NCBI GenBank assembly: GCA_913049525.1
Contig: CAJWYZ010000005.1
Coordinates: 1 to 23,036, forward strand
Origin: an uncultured Fidelibacterota bacterium
Lineage (GTDB): Bacteria; Fidelibacterota; Marinisomatia; SCGC-AAA003-L08; D37C17
Length of the DNA: 23,036 nucleotides
Reading direction: 5' to 3'
Shown here: positions 16,414 through 23,036 of the stretch, piece by piece
How positions within the stretch are numbered: the stretch's first letter is position 1
Layout of the letters: each line of letters begins with the position of its first letter
Position numbers and translations under genes: made by a program
Notes under the pieces: model-generated
What the model was told of the DNA's origin: nothing
Database searches by the model: none
What the model saw: the letters and a program-made list of their open reading frames with translations, nothing else

Positions 16414-17112
16414 AAAATTAATTGCACGCTGAGCGCCATCTTGTTCAGCAGATTTTTTTGTTGAACCAATTCCTCTCCATGATTTATCAGGAGAAATTAC
16501 CACTTTAATAATAAAAGTTTTTTCATGCTCTGGTCCGTGTGAATCAAGAATGGTGAATTGAGGAGTGGGTAAATTATTACTATGGCAATATTCGATTAAT
16601 TGTCCTTTATAATTTAAATCTCCGTCAGCTAAATGTTCAGATAGGCACAATGTTCGTTTAATGAATTTAGAAACTTCTTTAAATCCTCCATCGAGATAAA
16701 TAGCACCCACAATTGCTTCATAAACATCGGATGCAATATTAGTTATCACTTTTGGATCATTTATGTTTACACTTTGTTCAATGCGGATCACATTCATTAC
16801 ATTTAGTTTTTTGCCAAGCATTGAGAGAAAATCTCGGTTAACTAATGACGATCTTTTTTTTGTAAGAGTTCCCTCGTCAGATTGAGGATATTTTCTAAAA
16901 AGCCAAATGGATACAGTTTGATCTATTATCGCATCACCAAGAAATTCTAAGCGTTCATAATTCCCCTCAGAATGGTTTTGAATGGAACGGTGGGTTAAGG
17001 CTTTTTCAAGATAATAAGTATCGCTGAAAGTGTATTGGAGTTGTTTTTCGAAATGTTTGATTCTCGAAGTCTTCTTCGATAATAATGATTTAATGTTTCG
17101 AATAAAGTTCAA
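16399..17112 (-). CDS. rnc: Ribonuclease III
   Basis: RNase III cleaves double-stranded RNA in rRNA processing and mRNA decay. The nuclease domain has the signature NYERLEFLGDA with Glu53, Glu56 and Asp60, and SDVYEAIVGAIYLDGG with Asp129 and Glu132, matching the E. coli metal ligands Glu38, Glu41, Asp45, Asp114 and Glu117. A double-stranded RNA-binding domain follows at about 166-236, ending in STKKSAEQDGAQRAINFL. The 237-residue length is normal. The start is TTG at 17112, overlapping the fabF stop as TTGA; no ATG exists upstream of the conserved domain. Placement at the end of a fab operon after fabF is common in bacteria. The last 15 bases are shared with the opposing bifunctional nuclease gene. 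Confidence 0.95.
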   Translation of the reverse strand: MNFIRNIKSLLSKKTSRIKHFEKQLQYTFSDTYYLEKALTHRSIQNHSEGNYERLEFLGDAIIDQTVSIWLFRKYPQSDEGTLTKKRSSLVNRDFLSMLGKKLNVMNVIRIEQSVNINDPKVITNIASDVYEAIVGAIYLDGGFKEVSKFIKRTLCLSEHLADGDLNYKGQLIEYCHSNNLPTPQFTILDSHGPEHEKTFIIKVVISPDKSWRGIGSTKKSAEQDGAQRAINFLLGS

Positions 17113-18341
17113 TTTTCAAAAGATTTAAAAATTACAACAGCATTATGTCCGCCAAACCCAAAGGTATTAGACATTGCGTATTGAATATCTTTTTCAACCG
17201 CAGAGTTAGGTACATAATTTAAATCGCATTCTGGATCTGGTGTTTTATAATGTATGGTAGGGGGTAAAAAATTATTTCTGATGCTTAAAATAGATGCCAC
17301 TGCTTCAATTCCTCCTGCAGCTCCAAGCAAATGTCCAGTCATAGATTTGGTTGAGCTAATAGAAAGTGTTTTTGCATGGTTTCCAAATGCAGATTTAATT
17401 GCCTTTGTTTCAATTCTATCATTAAATGGTGTTGATGTACCATGAGCGTTAATATAATCAATATCTTCTGGCTGACATATTGCATCTTCCATTGCCCGTT
17501 TCATTGCTCTTATTGCACCATCTCCATCAGGAGCAGGCATTGTAAGATGGTGAGCATCGGCTGTTGCACCATATCCAACTAATTCACCAAGGATTTCTGC
17601 TCCTCTCTTACGAGCATGTTCTAATTCTTCAAGCACGATAATACCAGCACCTTCTCCCATTACAAATCCATCTCTTTCTACATCAAATGGACGGTTGGCA
17701 GTTTCTATATCGCCATTTTTTGAAAGGGCTTTCATATTGGCAAATCCAGCAACTGCCATGGGAGTGATAGATGCATCTGAGCCACCCGTAATTATTACAT
17801 CCGCATCGCCATATTTTATCATTCTAAGGGAATCACCTATTGCATGACTAGCAGTAGCACATGCAGAAACTACACAGTAATTTGGTCCCTTGAAACCGTA
17901 TTTTATCGATACCTGCCCAGAGGCAATATCGGATATCATAGATGGAATGAAAAATGGGCTGACCCTACGAGGGGAATTAAGCAGTCTTGAATGTTGTTCT
18001 TCAAAGGTATTCAATCCACCAATTCCTGAACCAATAATTACTCCTATGCGATTTTTATCAATCTGGTCGTCATCAATTCCTGCCTGATCAACTGCTTCAG
18101 TGCTGGCAATCAATGCCATAGCCGTAAATCGATCCATTCGGTTCAGATCACGTTTTTCAAAATAGTCCTCAAGAGTAATTTTGAGTTCTCCAGCAATATG
18201 AACACTGAAGTTACTGGAATCAAACAAGGTGATGGAGCTAATCCCATTGGATCCATGTTTTAATCCGTTATAAAATTCTTGGGTAGAATTACCAATGGGA
18301 GACAGAACACCTGTTCCCGTAACAACGACACGCCTTGACAT
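17109..18341 (-). CDS. fabF: 3-oxoacyl-[acyl-carrier-protein] synthase II
   Basis: FabF condenses malonyl-ACP with acyl-ACP during fatty acid chain elongation. The thiolase-fold enzyme shows the Cys-His-His triad: Cys161 in VVSACATASHA, His300 in INAHGTST and His337 in TKSMTGHLLGAAGG, with the supporting Lys332. Other landmarks are TGTGVLSPIGN at 8-18, RPFDVERDGFVMGEGAG (217-233) and SNTFGFGGHNA near the end. The 410-residue length is standard. The ATG at 18341 follows acpP by 8 bases; only a weak purine stretch precedes it. Its stop codon overlaps the rnc start. Confidence 0.96.
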   Translation of the reverse strand: MSRRVVVTGTGVLSPIGNSTQEFYNGLKHGSNGISSITLFDSSNFSVHIAGELKITLEDYFEKRDLNRMDRFTAMALIASTEAVDQAGIDDDQIDKNRIGVIIGSGIGGLNTFEEQHSRLLNSPRRVSPFFIPSMISDIASGQVSIKYGFKGPNYCVVSACATASHAIGDSLRMIKYGDADVIITGGSDASITPMAVAGFANMKALSKNGDIETANRPFDVERDGFVMGEGAGIIVLEELEHARKRGAEILGELVGYGATADAHHLTMPAPDGDGAIRAMKRAMEDAICQPEDIDYINAHGTSTPFNDRIETKAIKSAFGNHAKTLSISSTKSMTGHLLGAAGGIEAVASILSIRNNFLPPTIHYKTPDPECDLNYVPNSAVEKDIQYAMSNTFGFGGHNAVVIFKSFEN

Positions 18342-18349
18342 CTTATTGT

Positions 18350-18586
18350 TTAATTAAGCTTAGTCGAGATATAATCAACCGCTTGACCAACAGAAAGTAA
18401 GCCTTCAGCTTCCTCATCAGGAATTTCAATAGCAAACTCTTCTTCAAACTGCATAATAAGCTCAACAGTATCTAGAGAATCAGCGCCAAGATCATCAATA
18501 AATTTTGCTTCCATTGTGATCTTACTGTCTTCGACACCTAATTTGTCGATGATGATTTCTTTTACTTTATCGTATTGTTCAGACAT
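18350..18586 (-). CDS. acpP: Acyl carrier protein
   Basis: This small acidic four-helix protein of 78 residues carries growing acyl chains on phosphopantetheine. The attachment site is Ser37 within [13 protein letters not shown] (33-45). The acidic helix II and a C-terminal YISTKLN are typical. It lies between fabG and fabF in the usual order. The strongest Shine-Dalgarno sequence in the operon (AAGGAG) precedes it, consistent with ACP being needed in excess over the enzymes. Confidence 0.97.
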   Translation of the reverse strand: MSEQYDKVKEIIIDKLGVEDSKITMEAKFIDDLGADSLDTVELIMQFEEEFAIEIPDEEAEGLLSVGQAVDYISTKLN

Positions 18587-18596
18587 GTTACACTAT

Positions 18597-18602
18597 CTCC
18601 TT
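18597..18602 (-). promoter_or_regulatory. Strong ribosome binding site for acpP
   Basis: AAGGAG, within AAAAAGGAGA on the minus strand, lies 10 bases before the acpP ATG. It is close to the full anti-Shine-Dalgarno complement, unlike most starts in this window. Confidence 0.65.
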
Positions 18603-18609
18603 TTTATTA

Positions 18610-19362
18610 TTATATCATTACCATTCCGCCATCCACATTAAATGTTTGACCTGTGATATATCCGGCGTCATCAGATGCAAGAAAACAAACTAAGTTTGCT
18701 ACATCATCCGGAGTACCCAGTCTCCCAAGAGGAATAGAGGATTTCATTTTTTCTTTTACGTCATTATTCAGTTCATCAGTCATATCAGTTGTGATATATC
18801 CAGGTGCAACTGCATTTACAGTAATATTGCGTGAGCCTAACTCTTTAGCCATTGATTTTGTTAACCCCATTATACCCGCTTTTGATGCTGCATAATTACT
18901 TTGACCTGCATTACCGATTTGACCTATTACTGAAGTAATATTAATTATTCTGCCAGCTTTATTTTTTATCATTGGGCGGGCAACTGATTTTATCCCGTTA
19001 AAGCACCCTTTAAGATTTATACTCATCACTTCGTCCCAATCGTCTTCTTTCATACGCATGATAATATTGTCTCTGGCAACCCCTGCATTGTTGACTAATA
19101 TATCAATATGACCCCATTTTTCATTTGCACTTGAAATTATTTCAGCAAAAGAATCTAAACTTGAGACATCCCCAGTTATACTTTCAGCAATACCACCTTG
19201 GGATGTAATTCTTTCTTGCACAATTTTCAGCTTATCAGCATTTCGTGCAATTAAAATAATTTTAGCACCACAACTGGAAAGTTGAGTCGCGATTGCTTCT
19301 CCGATGCCTCTGGAGGCACCAGTGACAATAGCCACCTTTTCGTTTAAATTATAACACTTCAC
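18610..19362 (-). CDS. fabG: 3-oxoacyl-[acyl-carrier-protein] reductase
   Basis: FabG reduces 3-oxoacyl-ACP to 3-hydroxyacyl-ACP with NADPH. It is a classical short-chain dehydrogenase: TGASRGIG at 14-21 binds the nucleotide, NNAG lies at 91-94, and the catalytic set is Asn116, Ser144, Tyr157 and Lys161 (YAASK). The C-terminal GQTFNVDGGMVMI is typical of FabG. The 250-residue length is normal. The start is GTG at 19362, inside the end of fabD (14-base overlap); no ATG is available before the nucleotide-binding motif. Position between fabD and acpP confirms the role in the fatty acid operon. Confidence 0.95.
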   Translation of the reverse strand: MKCYNLNEKVAIVTGASRGIGEAIATQLSSCGAKIILIARNADKLKIVQERITSQGGIAESITGDVSSLDSFAEIISSANEKWGHIDILVNNAGVARDNIIMRMKEDDWDEVMSINLKGCFNGIKSVARPMIKNKAGRIINITSVIGQIGNAGQSNYAASKAGIMGLTKSMAKELGSRNITVNAVAPGYITTDMTDELNNDVKEKMKSSIPLGRLGTPDDVANLVCFLASDDAGYITGQTFNVDGGMVMI

Positions 19363-20263
19363 AAGCTTTCAGATTTTCTAATTTATTACAAGTGAAAGTA
19401 TTTGATTCTGGGAAAATACGTTTATTTAAACCTTTTAGGACATTTCCAGGACCAACTTCATAAAAGTCGGTTATACCCTCTTTTTTAAGGTTCAAAATCG
19501 TATCACACCATAATACTGGATTTTCTAATTGATTGATCATATTATTTTTAATTTTTGCTGCATCAGTAAAAGGGGTAGCGGATACATTTTGAAAAACGGG
19601 AATATTAGCATTATTAAAAGTAATAGAATTCATTATTTCTAACAATGGTTGACGTGCAGGGGACATCAACGGGGAGTGAAATGCACCAGAAACAGTCAAT
19701 GCTAATGCTCTTCTGACACCAATTTCTTTTGCGGTGTTTATAGCATTTTCTACAGATTTAAGTTCACCTGAAATAACTATTTGTCCAGGTGCATTAATAT
19801 TTGCCGGGACAACAACCCCATCCTGTTTACAAATAATTTTTATCTGCTGATCATCAGCTCCCAAAATTGCAGCCATTGTACCCGGAGAATTCTTTCCAGC
19901 ATTTGCCATTTCGGTAGACCGTACTTTAATGATTTTTAATGCATCCTCAAAAGAAATAACATTAGCAGAAACCAATGCAGAGAATTCACCCAAACTATGA
20001 CCTGCAACCGCATCTGGTTTAATATCTTTATCTTTGAGAAATTTATCAACTATTACTGAGTGAACAAATATTGCAGGTTGAGTATATTGTGTTTGTTTTA
20101 AAATGTCATCTGGACCATTAAATGATATTTCCTGCAAAGCAAATCCAAGCAAATCTGATGCGTTATTGTACACTTCTTTTGCATATTCAGAATTGGAATA
20201 AAAGTCTTCTCCCATTCCAACATATTGAGAGCCTTGCCCGGGGAAAAGAAAAGCATTATGCAT
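19349..20263 (-). CDS. fabD: Malonyl-CoA:ACP transacylase
   Basis: FabD transfers malonyl groups from malonyl-CoA to ACP. The FPGQGSQ motif at 7-13 contains oxyanion-hole Gln10. The nucleophile elbow GHSLGE has Ser90, Arg115 (KVRSTEMA) binds the malonyl carboxylate, and GAFHSPLM supplies His196. The 304-residue length is normal. The ATG at 20263 overlaps the end of fabH by 8 bases, and its own end overlaps fabG by 14 bases, which points to translational coupling through fabH, fabD and fabG. Confidence 0.95.
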   Translation of the reverse strand: MHNAFLFPGQGSQYVGMGEDFYSNSEYAKEVYNNASDLLGFALQEISFNGPDDILKQTQYTQPAIFVHSVIVDKFLKDKDIKPDAVAGHSLGEFSALVSANVISFEDALKIIKVRSTEMANAGKNSPGTMAAILGADDQQIKIICKQDGVVVPANINAPGQIVISGELKSVENAINTAKEIGVRRALALTVSGAFHSPLMSPARQPLLEIMNSITFNNANIPVFQNVSATPFTDAAKIKNNMINQLENPVLWCDTILNLKKEGITDFYEVGPGNVLKGLNKRIFPESNTFTCNKLENLKACEVL

Positions 20264-21263
20264 GCGTACTCATTCCCCATTTTAAGTACATAGCGCCCCA
20301 GGAAAATCCTGCACCAAACGTTGATAACATTACGTTGTCTCCCTGCTTTAACCTATTATTTTCATAGGCTTCTGCAATACATATTGGTAATGTTGCTGAC
20401 GTTGTATTCGCATAAGTATCGATATTTATCATTATTTGAGATTCTTTTAACCCAAGTCTTTTTGCTGTAGCATCAATAATACGTTTATTTGCCTGATGTG
20501 GAATAAATAAAGATATATTATCACCGCTGAGATTATTCCGCGTGGCAACTTCATATGAAATATCTGCCATTCCTCTAACTGCGAATTTATAGACTGTTTT
20601 TCCATCTTGCCAAACATAGTGTGATTTATTTGTGATAGTTTCATGACTGGCTGGATTCAAGCTTCCTCCTCCATCAACTTTTAAATATTCTCCACCTGAG
20701 CCATCAATTCTTAATTCGGAATCAATAATTCCAAACTCTTCTGACGGTTCAAGAAGAACGGCGCCTGCACCATCTCCAAAGAGAATACAAGTATTTCTAT
20801 CTTCATAATTTAAAATCGAACTCATTGTATCTGCTCCGATGACTATTACTTTTTTAGATCGACCTGATTCGATCAAAGCAGCACCGGATTCCAAGCCAAA
20901 TAAAAACCCTGAACAAGCTGCAGATAGGTCATATCCCCAAGCGTTTACTGCATTAATATTTTTTTGAATAAGTGCAGCTGAACAAGGAAGGATCATATCA
21001 GGAGTAACCGTGGCAACAATTATTGTATCTATTTCTTCAGGAGATATATTATGATTTTTCATTAAATTATGAACAGCATTAGTAGACATCTCTACAGTCG
21101 CTTCTCCTTTTTGCACCTTTCGTCTTTCACGAATTCCAGTCCGAGATTGAATCCATTCATCACTTGTGTCAACAAGCTTTTCCATATCTTGATTGGTTAT
21201 AACCTTTTTGGGAAGGTATTTACCAACAGCTGTAATATTTGCTTTAAACGGGGTTTGTTTCAC
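20256..21263 (-). CDS. fabH: 3-oxoacyl-[acyl-carrier-protein] synthase III
   Basis: FabH starts fatty acid synthesis by condensing acetyl-CoA or a branched acyl-CoA with malonyl-ACP. The catalytic triad is visible as Cys117 in LSAACSGF, His256 in FIPHQAN and Asn286 in TYANTTSA. Further signatures are DEWIQSRTGIRERR at 35-48 and ILFGDGAGAVLLE near 160-172. The 335-residue length is normal. The start is GTG at 21263, within the last codons of plsX (20-base overlap), with no clear Shine-Dalgarno, so reinitiation is possible. Primer preference cannot be read from sequence. Confidence 0.95.
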   Translation of the reverse strand: MKQTPFKANITAVGKYLPKKVITNQDMEKLVDTSDEWIQSRTGIRERRKVQKGEATVEMSTNAVHNLMKNHNISPEEIDTIIVATVTPDMILPCSAALIQKNINAVNAWGYDLSAACSGFLFGLESGAALIESGRSKKVIVIGADTMSSILNYEDRNTCILFGDGAGAVLLEPSEEFGIIDSELRIDGSGGEYLKVDGGGSLNPASHETITNKSHYVWQDGKTVYKFAVRGMADISYEVATRNNLSGDNISLFIPHQANKRIIDATAKRLGLKESQIMINIDTYANTTSATLPICIAEAYENNRLKQGDNVMLSTFGAGFSWGAMYLKWGMSTHA

Positions 21264-22290
21264 TTATAGCGATGTCTTCATCAAAAATATCACTGTGTCT
21301 AGAAAGTCTATCAGCAATACCATCAATAAGTTTTTCCTCAACAGTTTTTTGCGCAGCAATTATTGAGTTTTTAATTCCTCTTTCAGAGGATGATCCATGG
21401 CATTTCATAACTACACCATTAATACCGAGTAATGGGGTCGCACCATGTTCTTCATGATCCAAAGTATTTTTAATATCTGTAAATACAGGAGTAATAATTG
21501 ATGAAATATCATTGTCAGCAGAATGTACCTTAATTCGTTCCTGAATCCATCCCATCAAATGGGAAATAATTCCTTCAGTAAGTTTCAACACAATATTACC
21601 TGTAAAACCATCACAAATTACAACATCAGCTTTACCCTCTAAAATATAACGTGATTCAATGTTGCCAATAAAATTTCGCACATGTGTTTTTAACATGGGG
21701 TAAGCATTGGTCATAAGCTCATTACCTTTGTTTTCTTCTCGGCCAATATTTAGTAAAGCGACTTTGGGATTAGGTCTATTTTTGAGATGTTCAATATATG
21801 CACTTGCCATCAATGCAAATTGGACTAAATGTTGAGGTTTTGAATCTGCATTTGCTCCTGCATCACACAAAATAAACCCACCATTGTTCGTTGGAATAAA
21901 AGGAGCAAATGCTGGTCTGCGTATCCCGGGAATTTTTCCAATTAGAAATAGAGAAGAAGTTAGCAAGGCGCCGGTATTTCCTGCACTTACAGCAGCTTGA
22001 GCCTCACCATCCTTAACCAGTTGAATTGATTTTACTAGTGATGAATCAGGCTTTTCTCTAAATATACGAGATGCTCTTTCATCCATTCCTACAACTTCGT
22101 TTGTATGGATTATCGAAACATCGGATATATCTCGCGAGAGGCTTTTAATTGTAGTTTCAATTTGAGCCCTGTCGCCAAGAAGTATTATTTCTTCAGCTGA
22201 ATCGCCATAATGATCTAAGTAGGAAAATACACCTTTTATATTGGATTCGGGTGCATTATCTCCACCAAATACATCTAATGCTATTTTCAT
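21244..22290 (-). CDS. plsX: Phosphate acyltransferase PlsX
   Basis: PlsX converts acyl-ACP to acyl-phosphate for phosphatidic acid synthesis with PlsY, acting at the inner face of the membrane. It shows the N-terminal ALDVFGGDNAP (4-14; family form DAMGGDxAP), SAGNTGALL at 102-110, LLNIGREENKGN near 179-190, DGFTGNIVLK at 227-236 and a C-terminal CHGSSSERGI. At 348 residues the length is usual. It follows rpmF after 12 bases and overlaps fabH at its end, the common rpmF-plsX-fabH order. Confidence 0.95.
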   Translation of the reverse strand: MKIALDVFGGDNAPESNIKGVFSYLDHYGDSAEEIILLGDRAQIETTIKSLSRDISDVSIIHTNEVVGMDERASRIFREKPDSSLVKSIQLVKDGEAQAAVSAGNTGALLTSSLFLIGKIPGIRRPAFAPFIPTNNGGFILCDAGANADSKPQHLVQFALMASAYIEHLKNRPNPKVALLNIGREENKGNELMTNAYPMLKTHVRNFIGNIESRYILEGKADVVICDGFTGNIVLKLTEGIISHLMGWIQERIKVHSADNDISSIITPVFTDIKNTLDHEEHGATPLLGINGVVMKCHGSSSERGIKNSIIAAQKTVEEKLIDGIADRLSRHSDIFDEDIAISETNPV

Positions 22291-22302
22291 ACGCGGAAAA
22301 GC

Positions 22303-22485
22303 TTAACTTGCCTGAGCTGAAATGACGGGGCGTCCCTTATAGTACCCGCAGTTGTGACATGCTCTGTAGGGTAATTTTGGTTGACTGCATTGCGCACATA
22401 TGCCCACTTGAGGGGTCGCACAATTCCAGTTTGTTCTGCGTTTTCTACTACGCGCTTTCGAATGTTTTCCTTTTGGTACTGCCAT
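22303..22485 (-). CDS. rpmF: 50S ribosomal protein L32
   Basis: This basic 60-residue ribosomal protein starts MAVPKGKHSKARSRKRR, the standard L32 opening. It has two CxxC pairs (Cys30/Cys33 and Cys43/Cys46) that form a zinc ribbon, so it is the zinc-binding form; a further Cys22 lies outside the pairs. The C-terminus GYYKGRPVI is also typical. It leads the fab operon. The YceD (DUF177) gene often found directly upstream is absent. A good Shine-Dalgarno and a candidate promoter precede it. Confidence 0.97.
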   Translation of the reverse strand: MAVPKGKHSKARSRKRRTNWNCATPQVGICAQCSQPKLPYRACHNCGYYKGRPVISAQAS

Positions 22486-22494
22486 ATTAAATAG

Positions 22495-22499
22495 TCCTT
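22495..22499 (-). promoter_or_regulatory. Ribosome binding site for rpmF
   Basis: AAGGA on the minus strand lies 9 bases before the rpmF ATG, at standard spacing. Confidence 0.6.
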
Positions 22500-22535
22500 A
22501 TAAATTAGGTTGATTACAAACTAACATAGCTAAGA

Positions 22536-22565
22536 AATTTAGTGTAATAAATGTAATGAGAACAA
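22536..22565 (-). promoter_or_regulatory. Candidate promoter for the rpmF-plsX-fab operon
   Basis: On the minus strand TTGTTC (22560-22565) and TAAATT (22536-22541) are separated by 18 bases and lie in the 94-base gap upstream of rpmF. Transcription would start near 22528 and give a leader of about 40 bases. The minus-10 hexamer is the same as in the candidate before the bifunctional nuclease. A more upstream TTGACT at 22571-22576 lacks a good partner. Confidence 0.33.
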
Positions 22566-22579
22566 GAAAAAGTCAAATC

Positions 22580-23036
22580 CTATTTCTGACCAGAAGGTAA
22601 TATGTCTAGCCATGTTTCCGCATGAGTGATTGATTCTATTTGTTTTTGAACAATTGAGGCCTTTTCTTTACTTTTAAAATTGCCAATTCTGACACGATAC
22701 CATACTTGATCATCTTCATTTCTATAATGGCGTTGTATATACGCATCCATACCTTCTTCAATAAGTTTAAGTTGATCCAAACGGGCATGCTCTAAAGACG
22801 GCCAAGCGGCAACTTGAATTGTATAATGTACATTATCGATGTTTGTTGATTTTTTATTTTGTTTTTTTCTTGTTTTGGATTGCTGGTTAATATTTGTTTT
22901 CGCCCTAGTTTTTTTCTTAGGTTCGTTTACAGTTGAAATTTGCTTGGTAATATCTTCTTCAGGAATAGGCTTGGCAATTGCGACTTCTATTGTTTCTGCA
23001 ATTGCCCTATAATAAAACATTTCTTCAGCGATCACT
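22580..23036 (-). CDS. SPOR-domain protein (partial, N-terminus off window)
   Basis: The frame stays open at the right edge, so only the last 150 or so residues are seen. A GTG two bases from the edge could be read as a start but is followed by no signal peptide or membrane segment, so the true start is probably outside. Counting from that GTG, residues 38-66 form a Lys-, Thr- and Asn-rich basic linker. Residues 68-145 form a SPOR domain: YTIQVAAWPSLEHARLDQLK, then YIQRHYRNEDDQVWYRVRIGNF and a closing helix. SPOR domains bind glycan strands lacking stem peptides, often at the division septum. A cell-envelope location is inferred. It ends 94 bases before rpmF and may be a separate transcription unit. 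Confidence 0.75.
   Translation of the reverse strand, partial: VIAEEMFYYRAIAETIEVAIAKPIPEEDITKQISTVNEPKKKTRAKTNINQQSKTRKKQNKKSTNIDNVHYTIQVAAWPSLEHARLDQLKLIEEGMDAYIQRHYRNEDDQVWYRVRIGNFKSKEKASIVQKQIESITHAETWLDILPSGQK

Noticed and set aside
16179..16469. A 96-codon minus-strand frame crossing the end of the bifunctional nuclease gene and of rnc
   Set aside because: It overlaps two conserved genes and shows a serine-rich shadow-frame composition without motif or ribosome site.
23033..23035. GTG at the right edge as the true start of the SPOR protein
   Set aside because: The frame is open at the edge, and the residues after GTG are neither a signal peptide nor a membrane anchor, so the gene most likely begins outside the window.

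Overview
The window is a compact, AT-rich bacterial chromosome segment of housekeeping genes with no RNA gene, mobile element or CRISPR array that I can see. The gene repertoire suggests the Fibrobacteres-Chlorobi-Bacteroidetes (FCB) side of the tree: a Bacteroidetes-style short topoisomerase IV pair, a bifunctional nuclease with a UVR tail, a bifunctional phosphoglucose/phosphomannose isomerase, a short PurL, and a NifJ-type 2-oxoacid:ferredoxin oxidoreductase. An uncultured marine FCB lineage such as Marinimicrobia (SAR406) is my best guess, but this is inference from gene content and not a phylogeny.

Layout. The left edge holds a minus-strand, edge-truncated 2-oxoacid:ferredoxin oxidoreductase gene (1-1481). 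A 251-base divergent gap (1482-1732) follows. It contains a possible 34-residue membrane peptide with its own Shine-Dalgarno sequence. A long, tightly packed plus-strand run (1733-16413) then carries parE, parC, an AbrB-like protein with an unrecognised C-terminal domain, purL, a carboxylate-amine ligase, an M20 amidohydrolase, anmK, a phosphomannomutase/phosphoglucomutase, a short-chain polyprenyl diphosphate synthase, Pgi/Pmi and a bifunctional nuclease. Facing it, a minus-strand run (22485 down to 16399) is the classic lipid operon rpmF-plsX-fabH-fabD-fabG-acpP-fabF-rnc. The two runs meet tail to tail and overlap by 15 bases. A SPOR-domain protein gene, cut by the right edge, lies upstream of rpmF.

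How the genes work together. The minus-strand operon makes acyl-ACP and acyl-phosphate for phospholipids, with ribosomal protein L32 and RNase III attached, as in many bacteria. The plus-strand run combines chromosome decatenation (ParE/ParC), purine synthesis (PurL), and a central module for hexose-phosphate interconversion, anhydro-MurNAc recycling and isoprenoid chain synthesis. Most junctions are overlaps or gaps under 50 bases, so translational coupling is likely. Six of the twenty clear genes start at GTG or TTG, mostly at these overlaps.

I see no clear new defence or mobile system. The items most worth a second look are the AbrB fusion protein between parC and purL, the possible small membrane peptide in the divergent gap, and the ligase/hydrolase pair whose reading frames overlap by four bases.
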